This document shows positions 20,974 to 31,696 of a stretch of DNA of 64,000 bases, piece by piece; within the stretch, counting starts at the first letter, position 1; the number at the start of each line of letters is the position of its first letter. The stretch is from Capronia americana (taxonomy: Eukaryota; Ascomycota; Eurotiomycetes; Chaetothyriales; Herpotrichiellaceae). A program made the position numbers and the translations under genes. The stretch spans positions 186,001 to 250,000 of the forward strand of contig JADWQD010000001.1 in NCBI GenBank assembly GCA_016110215.1. Direction: 5' to 3'. Below the pieces are notes generated by a model, which saw only the letters and a program-made list of their open reading frames with translations, did no database searches and had not been told where the DNA came from.

Positions 20974-22669
20974 TTATGCCTGGACTTTGACGCCGTTGTG
21001 GTAGCCATTCATGCCGTTGACAACACCATCCATAAAACCATTTGTTGTATCATTCCTCATCCCATTGCCGATGCCGTTGACGCCTTCGGGCCCAGACGCG
21101 TGCTTTGTCGCGGTCGAAACTCCATTGGTGTTCTTACCATCAGTGTCGGTATGACCGTTCTTGGAGGTGTCATCGTTCAACACGTTGAGCTTTTTGACAC
21201 CGTTGGAAACTCCGTTGGTTTCGGCTTCGATGGGTTTGTTGTTCACCGTGTAACCAGTGTCGCTAGCATCGACGAAAGCCTCAAGACCTTCGCCGTTGCG
21301 CGGGTACTGTTTCATAATGGCCTTATGATGCTTGAGAGCGGCGTACATTTCCTCCATTGACACATCGTTCAGGAAGACACATTTCCCAAGCGGACTTGGA
21401 ACGGCAGCTCGAAGCTTACCGTCTCGAGTTCTCAAGATTGCCTTAGTAGCTTTGTCGAGAATTTCTTCGTCGAATTGGTGGTGATCCATGGACAATCCTG
21501 CTCGAGAGAATAGGTTCAGTAGTCGCTTGTGATCTTTGTCGGGTAGGTTGCCTCGCATGTTTGCCAAGGTGGCGGAGTATGCCATGTCAATGCTAATAGC
21601 ATGCCCATGGCGGAGTGGCACGTCTGGAACCAGCTCATGGAGGGGCGACCATCTAAGAGACGTCAGCGGAATATTCATCGGGGGACAACGTAACCTACGT
21701 GTGGCCGTATGCAATGACTCTGTCAAGGCCGATTTCGTGCAAGTTGGGTGTCTCAAGCTTCAACATCTCATGGATGCCAGCTCGGTTAATGGCGTCCGCA
21801 GCGTCACGAACCTCCTTTGGTGACCCCTCGGCTCGGCCGAATCCGGTGCTGATCAACTGCTCGCAATATTTGTCAAGCAACTCGAACGTCGGAAGATGGG
21901 CACAAGTCGAGATTTTGATTAACTCGGCGAATCCGTTACGGATTTGCGCTTGCGGGAGAGTGCGCAGGAACGTGAAGTCGAGGAATGTATGCATCGGGGC
22001 GTGATATGCACCCAGGCGGTTTTTGTAGTTGCCGTAATTGACAGCAACCTTGATAGAAACCGAAGCATCAATCAGGCCAATGACAGTCGTAGGTATGCGG
22101 ATGAAGTTTGTATTTCTCCTATACGCAGCACATGCGAAACTATTGGACATAGGTTAGCAAAGCCCCTCGGCAAGATATAACCAAGGAGATATATGGGCCA
22201 GAGTGCCTTGAAGTCATCTTTGGCAGGTGGTTTGTTTTTACCCGGCAACGTCTGTAACAAGTCCACCGCCAATGACGAGCACGGGTTCCTAGGAACACGG
22301 TCAGCTTGCCGTCGTAGCTTGCTCCAGAGCATACCTCACCTTTCGAAAGATCCCAAACTTATTCATGGAATCGACAATGCTCAAGAAGGTATCGATGGAC
22401 TTCGCCTTCTCTCCGATCATGGTCTTGTGGACGTCGAGATCAATGTTGTAGTGGTCGAAGTACTTCTGCATTTGCTCGCCGTAGACGTTGAAGATGTTGT
22501 AGTCCATGACAGCAAGACAGCGGCCCCATCGTTTGTAACAATCAGCCAGCTCGCTTCGTGAGGTATCAAAGACCCCGTCAATGAAAGTGAAGTCGTATTC
22601 GATCTTTTCGTAGCCTTCGACGTGGAAGCCAGCTGCCGTCTCAGCGACTGATGCTTTGAGGTCGGACAT
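20974..22669 (-). CDS. Sugar-phosphate cyclase, demethyl-4-deoxygadusol synthase (DDGS) type
   Basis: Predicted CDS complement(join(20974..21652,21699..22139,22242..22288,22340..22669)), 498 aa. The introns are 46, 102 and 51 bp and all join in frame. The family is 3-dehydroquinate-synthase-like: NAD- and metal-dependent cyclisation of a sugar phosphate. Motifs: EPVLVIGGGLVTDVAGFACA (NAD-binding), RIPTTVIGLIDASVSIKVAV, KNRLGAYHAP, FAELIKISTCAH, LRHGHAISIDMAYS (metal His). In cyanobacteria the cluster of DDGS, O-methyltransferase and ATP-grasp makes mycosporine-glycine from sedoheptulose 7-phosphate. The same three partners sit side by side here, which favours DDGS over 2-epi-5-epi-valiolone synthase. 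It is not the dehydroquinate synthase of the shikimate pathway, which in fungi is part of the AROM fusion. About 80 Asn/Gly-rich residues follow the catalytic fold. Confidence 0.92.
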
Positions 22670-23991
22670 TTTCGAAAGCCTTGCGAGGATGTCTCTGTAG
22701 ATGAGAAAGCGTACACAGCAGATGCTAGAGCGACGGATGAGAGGGATTGGAGGAAGAAATTTCGGACTTGATATAACAATACCTTCCAACAGGAGGCCCA
22801 CTGAGCGGGTAGGAGAAGAGTTCTGTGTGGAATCAACGCGGACTGGTCGTGAGTAAGTCCCGACCACACAGTTGGGCTCCCGCCTCGCTGGATAGGCCAA
22901 TCTATGAGGTGAACGACAGGTACATCTTCAGCCAGATCAGATATTCCCGCAGGAAGATCCCACATGCGGGTGGAGTTGTACAGCGGAAACAAGATTTGTG
23001 GAGAGATCACCTTTAAACCCGGCATTTGAGACATGTCAAGCCAGAGTTGGCACCGTTTTAGATTCGAACCAGGCTCAATGATGATGCAGCAATGATATGT
23101 CAATGAGGTAAGAAGCTACAAGGAACATTGATCCAGAGCGGCAGGGATCGTGTTTGGCCCAGGCAGGCACATTCCCGTCAATCTGATCTTTGGTAGGCAC
23201 CTGGATCTCTGCCAGATCTTTCCGTCAGGGACCAGAAAGAGCCGAATGGCCCAGAGCCAGGGAAGGGATGGATTTGCCAGGACACCGCAATTCAGTGGAC
23301 TTTCACTTGAGAATGAAAACTCCCGACTGTCATCCTCAGGGAATGCCATCCGACGATCATATTTCGTCGACGTCTTAGATAATTTTGCTCTCGTCTAAGG
23401 CTCTAGATGGAGCGAGTGATGACGACTGTCGGTGCCAGAAATGTAGGTACCTTCCAAGAATGCAAAGTCTGGAGGTGTTGAGATTGAAGGATGTTGCACA
23501 AGGAAAAGAACGCTAGGTAAGAACAGGACTGGCGTTGGATATCCTCATTGGCTGCTCGAATATCATCGAATCATCATCCCCGCGTCCCTCTTCGCGCACT
23601 CACTCCTACACGTTACAGCCACTCGTCAACACTTCCTGTCGGCATCATCTCGAGAAGTGTTACTCCGGGTCGATCTCATATCGCATCTCCTTCGCTACCC
23701 CACAGCGGCTAGATCTGGCTACAACTCTATCGGTCACTCTGCGATCCTTGGTGTTCCTGCATAAAGTCAGAGCCACCTTTCACTGGTTGGACTCACATCC
23801 GAGTCTCAAATGATCGTCATTCGAAGATATCGTGCTGGGTTGACTGGTAATTTGGGTTATTCCTGCCTCCCTGACGCTCTCTACTGAGAAGGGAGTATCT
23901 GCATGAAGTTCTCGCCTGGGTAGACCAGAAGCACAATTCTGCGCCTGCCACATTTCTGCATCCTGATTCTCCCCATAAACACCAAGAGACA
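22670..23991. promoter_or_regulatory. Shared divergent promoter of the cyclase and the methyltransferase
   Basis: This 1.3-kb interval separates the start codons of the two divergent mycosporine genes, so it should control both. No credible gene lies within it. I could not assign a known light- or stress-response element by eye. Confidence 0.55.
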
Positions 23992-24956
23992 ATGGCTGAA
24001 TTTGATCCTCAGAAGAAATACCAGGAACAAGAAGAGACGTTTGTACGGGCCAGATGGACGTCAAATTGTGGACGCTACTGACTGATCTTCAGTTTGACGA
24101 TGGCCGCGAGATCGAGCTGTTGCATTTCATCTACAACAAACCCGACATCGAAGACATCCGAGACTCCCCTCCCAAGGTTCTTGCCGCCATTGACGAATTC
24201 GCCCGAACGAAGAAGTATTTGATGAATGTCGGAGAGGACAAAGGCCGAATCGTGACGGATCTAATAGCCGAAGTCAAGCCTCAGGTGATGGTTGAGCTTG
24301 GCGGTTATGTTGGTTATTCGTGCATTCTCTTCGGAGATGCTGTGCGTCATGCTGGTGGCAAAAGATATTTCAGCCTCGAACGGAACCCGGAATTCGCCGC
24401 TGTTATTTCCTCCCTCGTCGATCTCGCTGGCCTGGGCGACATTGTCGAAGTTGTGGTGGGTCCCAGCGACGCTTCACTCAAGCGGCTACATGCACGAGGG
24501 CTTCTGCAGGACATTGACTTGATGTTCCTCGACCATTATAAGCCAGCGTACAAGACTGACCTGAAACTCTGTGAGGAGCTCGGGCTGGTCACCCCTGGAA
24601 CTGTCCTGGCTGCCGACAACGTCATCAAGCCCGGAAATCCGCCGTACTTGGAGTATGTTCGCAGCACTGTCGAGCAGAAGAAGCAGGCGAGCCTATCGGC
24701 TGGGACTGTCAACGGTGTTGATAGCCGTTTTGCCGACAGGACAGCAAAACAGTATTTCCAAAGGGAGGGTGAGGCCAAGCTGGACGACAAAAGGGTGGGA
24801 AATCCCTCGTTGATATATGAGAGCAAGCTGGTGCATAGCTACGAGCCCTCCGGTGTCCCAGTAAGCGTCGACATTGCTTGCAGTCTTCATTTAGCGCTAA
24901 TTGCCATCCAGGATGCCATCGAGATCACCAGATGTGTAGGCCTCGCAGAGGCGTAA
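23992..24956 (+). CDS. SAM-dependent O-methyltransferase of the mycosporine pathway
   Basis: Predicted CDS join(23992..24042,24093..24860,24912..24956), 287 aa. Exon 1 is MAEFDPQKKYQEQEETF, followed by a 50-bp intron. A second, 51-bp intron (24861-24911) is in frame and stop-free; removing it gives SGVP-DAIEITRCVGLAEA. The fold is that of catechol-type O-methyltransferases. Glycine-rich motif I is VELGGYVGYSCI, the acidic partner is YFSLERNPEFA, and the Mg-site region is DLMFLDHYKPAYKTDL and LAADNVIKPG. In cyanobacterial MAA clusters the O-methyltransferase converts demethyl-4-deoxygadusol to 4-deoxygadusol. Location next to the cyclase supports the same role here. Sequence type alone would also allow a general catechol methyltransferase. 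Confidence 0.92.
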
Positions 24957-25493
24957 TTGCTCAGCAGGCCACTGGGTTGACAAACGTAGATGTAGATACC
25001 CATCTATATTCATCCAAAAGCCAGTGCTGTTCACAGTAACCCCAGCGAAAGCTGAGAGCTAGAATCTGGGAATAACGACACTTGACGGTCATTTAATCTC
25101 TTTCTAGACCGCCCGCATTCGCGATTGATCTATCTTGATTTTCTACAGTACTTCCACGAGCTTCGCCTTGCGCTGTCGCAGCTGTCGCGAAATGCCCCCT
25201 CCCCGAACTGCCCTTCACACGTAGTCCGCCCAGGAGTCTTGACCGCCGTTCCGCTGTGAATCGACCCAAGGAAAGTGACAGGTAATTAACTTCAGCCTCC
25301 ACTCGCGCGCCTCTCGTGACGTCGACATTTTTTAATTTCACTGGGCTCCTCCCGAGACCAAATGCGCATCATAGCATGTGGGAGCCCCCCACTGTCCCAA
25401 TGAGCATTTTTACGAGTAAACGTTTCTATTTCATTGCCCGTTACGAAACCTCCTTGGCGGCTGGAACTGGCAGCTCGATCTCCCAACGCGAAG
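24957..25493. promoter_or_regulatory. Intergenic, promoter of the ATP-grasp gene
   Basis: These 537 bp separate two genes read in the same direction. Nothing else was recognised. Confidence 0.4.
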
Positions 25494-27137
25494 ATGCTCG
25501 ACGGTAGCTCCAGCCAGCTCGCCCACCAGGCGCAGAATGCCGCGCTTTTGTTCCTCAGCCTTGCATTCCTCCCCCTTGATACGTTCATCCTCTTCGCGTC
25601 CTTGATTTGGCGAGCCATCCTTCCAAATCAGGTAGAGCACCGCCGCCGACACGCGCGCCAGGAGCATGGCTTCCACCCACGCACCATCCTAGTCACCGGG
25701 GTGGGGATGACCAAGGGTCTCGCGCTCGCCCGACTGTTCTACCAGGCCGGCCACGACGTCGTCGGCGCGGACTTTGAACCCGACGGTGCCCTCGTGTGTG
25801 GGAGGGTGTCGCGAGCGGTGAAGAAGTTCTATACCCTTGAGATGCCGACTCGGAAACGGGACATCGCCGCATCAGGATCTTCTTCTTCTTCTTCTTCTTC
25901 TTCACCTGACACGTATATTCAGCAATTACTGGACATCATCACCCGGGAGAAAGTCGACCTCTGGGTCAGTTGCTCGGGGGTCGCGTCGGCGATTGAAGAC
26001 GGTATGGCCAAGGAGGTGCTCGAATCGCGGACGCACTGCAAGGCGATCCAATTCGACGTGCGCACGACGCAGAGATTGCACGAGAAGCACTCATTCATCA
26101 AACACACGCGGGACGCTGTGGGTCTGCGCGTGCCCGAGACGCACGAAATCACCAGTCGCGCCGCGGCGGACCGGATCTTGCGCGACAGCACCGCGTCCGC
26201 CGCCGCCGCTACTGGAAGGAATAAATACATCATGAAGCCGATCGGCGTGGACGACGCGGCTCGCGCGGACATGACTCTTCTGCCCAGGGCCTCGGAGGTC
26301 GACACGGCCAAACATCTCGCTCGGCTCCAGATATCCGAACAATCGCCTTGGATCCTGCAGCAGTATATCCGCGGCCGGGAGTATTGCACGCACTCGCTGG
26401 TCGTGAACGGGCAGGTCAAAGCGTTCGTGGCATGCCCGTCGGCCGAACTGCTCATGCATTACGAGGCGCTGCCGTTCGAGTCCCCGCTCAGTCAGGCCAT
26501 GCTCGAGTTCACCAGACGGTATGCCGCTAGGAGCGGCCCCAGCGACGGACGACAGGGACAGGAACAGGGGGAGGCATTCACAGGCCATCTTTCCTTTGAC
26601 TTCATGGTCGAAGAGGAGGAGGAGGCCCAATCTCCCGAAAGTATCATTCTCTACCCCATCGAATGCAACCCAAGAGCACACACGGCTGTCACATTATTCG
26701 ACGGCACGACGGAAATGGTAGAAGCGTACCTCTCCGCGCTGGAACCGGACAGCAGTGACGACAGCAAAGGTAACAATAACAGCAACAACAATAACACCGG
26801 CACGACACCAGACCCAAGTCCTTCTCGCCTCGTGATCTATCCACGCCGGCAAACCGACAAATACTTTTGGGCAGGCCACGACCTGGTCACCCTCGTCATC
26901 ATGCCGACTCTGTCGCTGCGGCTCACACTCGCCTCCATCTCGACGACTCTCCAGAACTACACCATTTTCCTCAATCACCTCCTCACGTGGAAGGACGGAA
27001 CCTATCAGCTGTGGGACCCCTGTCCGTGGTGGTGGCTGTATCATGTCTACTGGCCTATGCGATTCTGGGTCTGTCTCGTGCAAGGGAAGAGGTGGAGTCG
27101 TCTCAACGTCAGTACAACGAAGATGTTTGAGTGTTAG
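25494..27137 (+). CDS. ATP-grasp amino-acid ligase of the mycosporine pathway (MysC-like)
   Basis: Single exon of 547 aa from the ATG at 25494 (MLDGSSSQLAHQAQ); the frame opens earlier only with non-ATG codons. ATP-grasp enzymes activate a carboxylate or enolate with ATP and join it to an amine. In MAA biosynthesis this one couples an amino acid to 4-deoxygadusol. Visible features: a hydrophobic helix, LLFLSLAFLPLDTFILF, at residues 18-37; an N-terminal nucleotide-like fold, TILVTGVGMTKGLALARLFY; ATP-grasp elements NKYIMKPIGVDD and ILQQYIRGREYCTHSLV; and metal-site acids in HLSFDFMVEEE and IECNPRAHTA. The tail is tryptophan-rich (DPCPWWWLYHVYWP). There are Ser and Asn low-complexity inserts. 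It follows the methyltransferase in the same direction. The amino acid used cannot be read from the sequence. Confidence 0.9.
   Translation: MLDGSSSQLAHQAQNAALLFLSLAFLPLDTFILFASLIWRAILPNQVEHRRRHARQEHGFHPRTILVTGVGMTKGLALARLFYQAGHDVVGADFEPDGALVCGRVSRAVKKFYTLEMPTRKRDIAASGSSSSSSSSSPDTYIQQLLDIITREKVDLWVSCSGVASAIEDGMAKEVLESRTHCKAIQFDVRTTQRLHEKHSFIKHTRDAVGLRVPETHEITSRAAADRILRDSTASAAAATGRNKYIMKPIGVDDAARADMTLLPRASEVDTAKHLARLQISEQSPWILQQYIRGREYCTHSLVVNGQVKAFVACPSAELLMHYEALPFESPLSQAMLEFTRRYAARSGPSDGRQGQEQGEAFTGHLSFDFMVEEEEEAQSPESIILYPIECNPRAHTAVTLFDGTTEMVEAYLSALEPDSSDDSKGNNNSNNNNTGTTPDPSPSRLVIYPRRQTDKYFWAGHDLVTLVIMPTLSLRLTLASISTTLQNYTIFLNHLLTWKDGTYQLWDPCPWWWLYHVYWPMRFWVCLVQGKRWSRLNVSTTKMFEC
25879..25903 (+). 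repeat. (TCT)n run encoding poly-Ser
   Basis: A short TTC/TCT microsatellite adds about nine Ser residues to a loop of the ATP-grasp protein. Confidence 0.9.
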
Positions 27138-27235
27138 TGCCCAGCATGACGTAGGGTTGTTGGGGTGGTGTGGTGTTGACTGTGACGGTGAGACCAACGA
27201 AGTATATAATAGATGCACTCATATATGCATACTCT

Positions 27236-27260
27236 ACACACACACACACACACACACACA
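27236..27260 (+). repeat. (CA)n microsatellite
   Basis: About 12 AC/CA units lie in the 204-bp gap between the convergent ATP-grasp and phenol hydroxylase genes. Confidence 0.95.
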
Positions 27261-27341
27261 ATGTCCTCATGGCACCGAACCTTGCAGCCTCGCAACGCAT
27301 TCTAAGCAAAGCATGCTTGCGTGGTTATACTGTCAAAACGA

Positions 27342-29384
27342 TCATGATTCTAGCATAAACGCGCCGAAGAATCTGTTCATCGTTTCCACGTCCTCAATTT
27401 CACCAATCCAACTGACATATTGATCTGGCCGCACGATGACGACGCAGCCTGTTTTCGCATCAATACCATATTGCTCATACGCCTGGCCATGACCTTCGTG
27501 GTACGAAATATCGTCAACAAACACTTTGTTATAATCCCAGCCGTACTCATCCGACCATGGATGCAAGACATCCGGCAGTGAAAGCAGCTCGACCTTGACG
27601 CGTGGGGCAGAGTGGATCGTGATCAGTTCAAACACCGAAGTCCAGTCTCCGTCCGGCTTGGTATGCTTCTTCAAAAACGATGAAGGAGAGCTTAAGGCTT
27701 CAGCAAACGCCTTGACCCTGCCGAACTGTATTTGGTCCAGAATGTCGCCGGCAAAGAGCAGAATCCGCCAAGTCCCGTTGCTTGGGAGGAGCTCTTGCAA
27801 ATGCCACGGCCTCGCATCTGACTGATTCAGGATCTTATGACTGGGCATCCGCATCCCGATCTTGATGGTGGCAAGGCGCTTCTCACTCTTAGACCCGTCG
27901 ACGCCGTTAATAGCTTGGATTGCCTCCTTTGTTTTATCGGCAGTCTCTGAGTCCGGCTGCTTGGCGACTATAATACTCGGCCCATAGTTGACTGCGATGC
28001 CGCTGGCAAAGAGATTACCCGCTTCGAAGACATCTTGGAAGGTTTTCAGATCAATTCCTTCCTTGTCCAAGATATCCTGAGCGGGACGACCCGAGAAAAG
28101 CCGAGAGAAATTGTGATCAAAGTCGATCAGCTCCTGCGCGATTTGTCGTCGTTCGGAGTCGTAAGTTTCGAGCAACGATGGCAAGCAACGACCCTTGATG
28201 ACCGATGCAAGTTTCCATCCCAGATTGAAAGCTAAAAGCAGTCAGTACAGTGAGGAACAAGGGATGGACGGCTACTCACTGTCGTGCATGCTGATGTTCA
28301 TTCCCTGACCCGCCTTGGGACTATGAGTATGCACGGCGTCGCCTGCCAGAAATACTCTACGACTGGCCGAAAATTTGGAGCCCACTCTCTGACCAATTCG
28401 ATAGGCAGTCCACCAGTGGCAATGCTTGTACGAGAATTTGTAGGGACTCAGAATTCTTTGTGCAGCTTGAGTGAGAGTCTCCGGGCTGATCTTGTGGCGG
28501 TCGAGGACTTGGCCACTCTCATCTGTTTCAGTGATTTGGATATACAGCCGGACATATTTGTTTTCTCTGGGGATGACCATCATACTCCCGGATGCAGAAT
28601 GGATGGCGCACCGGTACCTGATATCCGGAAAATCGGTAATCGGAATTATGTCAAGCACACCCCAGATGAAGTCGGTTTGTTCGCCCTCCATGACACTGCC
28701 GATTTGACGGCGAGTCCACGAGTGCGCTCCGTCACACCCAACCACATATTTGGCCAGTATCTCCTCGGTACTCGATGAGGCGTCTTCTTTGGCCGCTTGA
28801 AGCAGCTGGTCGGTAGTGTCTGCGGCAAGGTTGCTTCTGTACAGACCGTTCGGAATGTGAGACCCTCCATTCCCATTCGGCTGTTCTTTCTCCTTGACCA
28901 GGTATCGCACGGTGCAGGAGACAGGGTATGCATCTGGATTGTCGACTTGATCGGCATCAATATTCAACTTTTCAGGCATGACTCCATACTCGACCTGGAT
29001 GTCGCTGTGTTCCTTGATATAGCCCATCAGGTGGTCTTCAATGACACCTTGGTGGAGGGTTGCCTGCTGAAACCGACTAAGGCCGGGACTTGTGTCCACA
29101 ATCATGCCTGATCGATAGAGCGCGCCTTGTTCGTTGGGATTCCAAAAACGAATCTCTACCATGTGGTTTGCCTTGCGCCAAATGTCCTGGCCGATACCCA
29201 GGGAATCCAAGATCTCGAACGTCCTGCTTTGGAGACCATCCGCTTGTCCGCTGTTGACCCTATCGAATCTCTTGTCTATTATTCTGGTTCGGATACCCAT
29301 TCGTGCCATCCATGTGCACAACATATGTCCTGCCGGACCCGCTCCGATAATAAGGACATCTACTTTCGATACCTTCCTCGCCAT
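27342..29384 (-). CDS. FAD-dependent phenol 2-monooxygenase-type hydroxylase
   Basis: Predicted CDS complement(join(27342..28231,28280..29384)), 664 aa. The 48-bp intron joins NISMHD to TFNLGWKLAS. Class A flavoprotein monooxygenase: hydroxylates a phenolic ring using NADPH and O2. Motifs: VDVLIIGAGPAGHML (FAD Rossmann), VVGCDGAHSWTRRQIG (DG), RVFLAGDAVHTHSPKAGQGMN (GD). The C-terminal 200 residues match the thioredoxin-like domain of phenol hydroxylases (for example RILLFAGDILD and the ending RPDQYVSWIGEIED). The length fits phenol 2-monooxygenases of about 650 aa. The substrate is unknown. A decarboxylase of salicylate-like acids and two P450s nearby suggest aromatic catabolism or tailoring. 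The promoter contains TTGCGGAG at 29827. Confidence 0.92.
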
Positions 29385-30123
29385 AGCTCGTCAGGTCCTG
29401 AAAGGCTCGAATGAAGAATGAATTGGAAACCAGATAGACCGTGATGCGTTCTATCCTCATGAGAGGCAGTCAAGTATGCGCCTGGTGGGGACCTCTTTCT
29501 GAAAAGCAGCTGGCCTCCTCAGAGTAGACTACCATCTGTCTCCAAAGCCTTACTCAAAAATTGTTGATCACAGAGTAAAGTCGCGGACTACACGAGTCCT
29601 CCACATGGTCATGGGTGGCAACACGCTTTGGTGCGGGATAGATGCGCCGCTCTCTAGGGTCTGAACTCCGAGCAGCACGGAAATCTCACTCCGACGGGGG
29701 AGTGATAACCACAGCCCTGGGCCAGAATGCAAACGGCGGAGTGAAGATTCCACCCACTTTCCTGCTCCTCCGCTAGATCTGGAGCCCTCGCGGAAATTCC
29801 GGAGGGGGGGACTCCCTGCTTTCCTTTTGCGGAGAGAGGCTGCTCCCACCAGCTAACGCAACCTGCGGAATCCTAGGGACATCATCTGGGCTTCGACTGA
29901 TGTCATGGCCATCCTTAACGAAACCCGTTATTCCTAGAGATGCAACGGAGCCATTTCACCGGTATGATGAGCGATTACTGGACTGAAAGAATGGTATTGA
30001 TATCGATTCTACAGAAGCTTACGACTATCATGGGTCAGCCTAGATGCTTCTCTTAAGTGTTTGTCATATACATTTTCGAGCCTGCTTGGAAGAAATGCTC
30101 ATGATTTGCGGCCATCCTTGCTT
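29385..30123. promoter_or_regulatory. CGG/CCG-rich promoter of the phenol hydroxylase
   Basis: This 739-bp interval between two minus-strand genes is dense in CGG triplets from 29630 to 29870 (for example CACTCCGACGGGG, GGCGGAGTG, CTCCTCCGC, TTGCGGAG). CGG half-sites are what Zn2Cys6 regulators bind. No gene was seen. Confidence 0.5.
29827..29834 (+). promoter_or_regulatory. TTGCGGAG motif, copy 1
   Basis: Exact copy of the 8-mer shared by promoters of the 27-50 kb cluster. It lies 443 bp upstream of the phenol hydroxylase ATG. Putative zinc-cluster regulator site. Confidence 0.45.
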
Positions 30124-31223
30124 CTACATGTTAACCTTGGCTTTTATGCTCGGCAGGATCGACAACGCATTTCCATGGCGGATCTTTGCCGTGTCTTCTT
30201 CTGAGAACTTGTACGCTGTGAGACCGTCTTCGTGTTGCTGGAGTCGATGTGCCGGCAGATGCGGATCTGAACTGGTGGTAAGCTAGGCGGATTATACCAT
30301 CACGGGCTCAAGGGGTTCACCTACAGTCGGATCCAAAGAGGAGTTTGTCTGTTCCCACCAGGGCCGTGAGCGCGGCCAGCTGAGGCTCACTTGTGCCCAC
30401 CGCCAAATCGTAGTAGAAGCTCTTCAAGACTTCTAGGGACTCGTCGTAATCCCAACCTCCGTGGAATGGGAAAGTGGTCTGGAGGGCCAGGCGACTCGCA
30501 AGGAAGGGCAGAGCTCCACCGCCGTGCGAAAAGATAAACTTTACGTCAGGGAATCGCTGGCGGCCTTTGGTGAAAAGCATGTTGGCAACTGCTCTGGTCG
30601 AGTCAAAGCAATATTCGATGACCGGTGTCGAGAGCCCCTCCAGCTTCACCTCGTCGGCAGGCTTCGTTGGATGAACAAAGACAGTAGCTTTTCGGCGATT
30701 CAGCTCCTCGAAAAGAGGATCTAGGAACTTGTCGCCAATATATCGGCCGTTGTAATTGGTGTACACACCGATACCGTCAAATTTTAGCTCATCAAGGCAA
30801 TACTGGACGCAAAAATTAGCGGCAGATTCGACCAGCCCGACGAAATCACTTTACTCGAGCTTCCTCAATCGCTGCCTCCACGTCTGGCAGGGGAAGACAG
30901 GCCCAGGCGCCCAAAGTACCCGGATTTTGTTTGATCCACTCTGCCATCTGGTTGTTCAGCTCGCGGGCGACTCTCTTTGCCTTGGCGTTACCGTTGAGAG
31001 GAGAGACACCTGGGCATGTGATGCTGATGACCGAATAGTTGTATCCCCATTTCTTCTGGTTTGCAACATAAGTTTCGATGGAGAAGTCGGGTGTGCGAAA
31101 ACCGTCTACGTAGATGGCTGTGCCGTTTTCCTCTTTGGTCGCATAACCGGCAGATATGAGCATTTCTCTCCAGATCTCCGGTACCACATGGGTGTGGGTA
31201 TCAATAGTGAACACAGGAGCCAT
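30124..31223 (-). CDS. Amidohydrolase-2 decarboxylase (ACMSD / resorcylate-6-methylsalicylate decarboxylase type)
   Basis: Predicted CDS complement(join(30124..30266,30325..30802,30855..31223)), 329 aa. The introns are 58 and 52 bp; the last junction restores LFGSD-YPHLPAH. Zn-dependent TIM-barrel enzymes of this family remove CO2 non-oxidatively from aminocarboxymuconate semialdehyde or ortho-hydroxybenzoates. Metal-site motifs: DTHTHVVP at residues 8-15, TVFVHPTKP, FIFSHGGGALPFL, and FGSD before the last junction. The length is typical. The start is the ATG at 31223 (MAPVFTIDTHTHV). It is divergent from a Zn2Cys6 regulator with 537 bp between them. Beside a phenol hydroxylase, a benzoate-type decarboxylase is more likely than ACMSD itself, but sequence cannot decide. 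Confidence 0.9.
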
Positions 31224-31644
31224 GGCGGGACTGTTGCCAAAACCTATCCCGAAGAGGTGAGACTTGTGTGATGCTGAGCCTGTTTAATGTCAACCAATAC
31301 GACTGACTGACTCCGTCACGAAGTTCTCGAGCATGCCTTGGCCGTGAAAAGTGCTTTAAATAGCACTATTGCCGGAAACCACCCATCTTGGGACTCGGTA
31401 TCGAAGGCAACGGGGCAACATTCATCGCCGTCTAGTATTCCAATGTTGCGGACCTTTTAGCTAATCCGACCGCATGTTGGCGGATGCGACGCCGCAAAGC
31501 GATGACCTTAGTCCGGAACGCGATTGGGTCTCCAGGCATCCCACGCTACTCGTACAGGTAGAGCTCCTTGCCCCGGCCAATCAAACTTTCAAGGCGAGCT
31601 TCCTGGGGGCTCCAGATTTCCCCAGGAATCGGGGAATCCCATGA

Positions 31645-31664
31645 CTCCGCGCGAGGTTGCGGAG
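31645..31664 (+). promoter_or_regulatory. CTCCGC-N8-GCGGAG inverted pair including TTGCGGAG copy 2
   Basis: Inverted CCG/CGG half-sites lie 97 bp before the regulator ATG. TTGCGGAG occupies 31657-31664. The layout suits a dimeric zinc-cluster protein, possibly autoregulation. Confidence 0.45.
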
Positions 31665-31696
31665 CTGGAGTACTTAAGGGTGAGCAGGAACATCAT

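Noticed and set aside
20974..22669. Cyclase as the 3-dehydroquinate synthase of the shikimate pathway
   Set aside because: In fungi that activity is part of the AROM fusion. The neighbours here are the methyltransferase and ATP-grasp of mycosporine synthesis.
22417..23103. 228-codon minus-strand frame overlapping the cyclase promoter and exon 1
   Set aside because: The cyclase frame with its three in-frame introns explains the region. This frame has no recognisable domain.
27342..28184. The thioredoxin-like part of the phenol hydroxylase as a separate gene
   Set aside because: A 48-bp intron joins it in frame to the upstream FAD domain at the family's expected site.
29568..29849. 93-codon minus-strand frame in the CGG-rich promoter
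   Set aside because: Arg/Ser-rich output of GC-rich promoter DNA; the position and motif density fit a regulatory region better.
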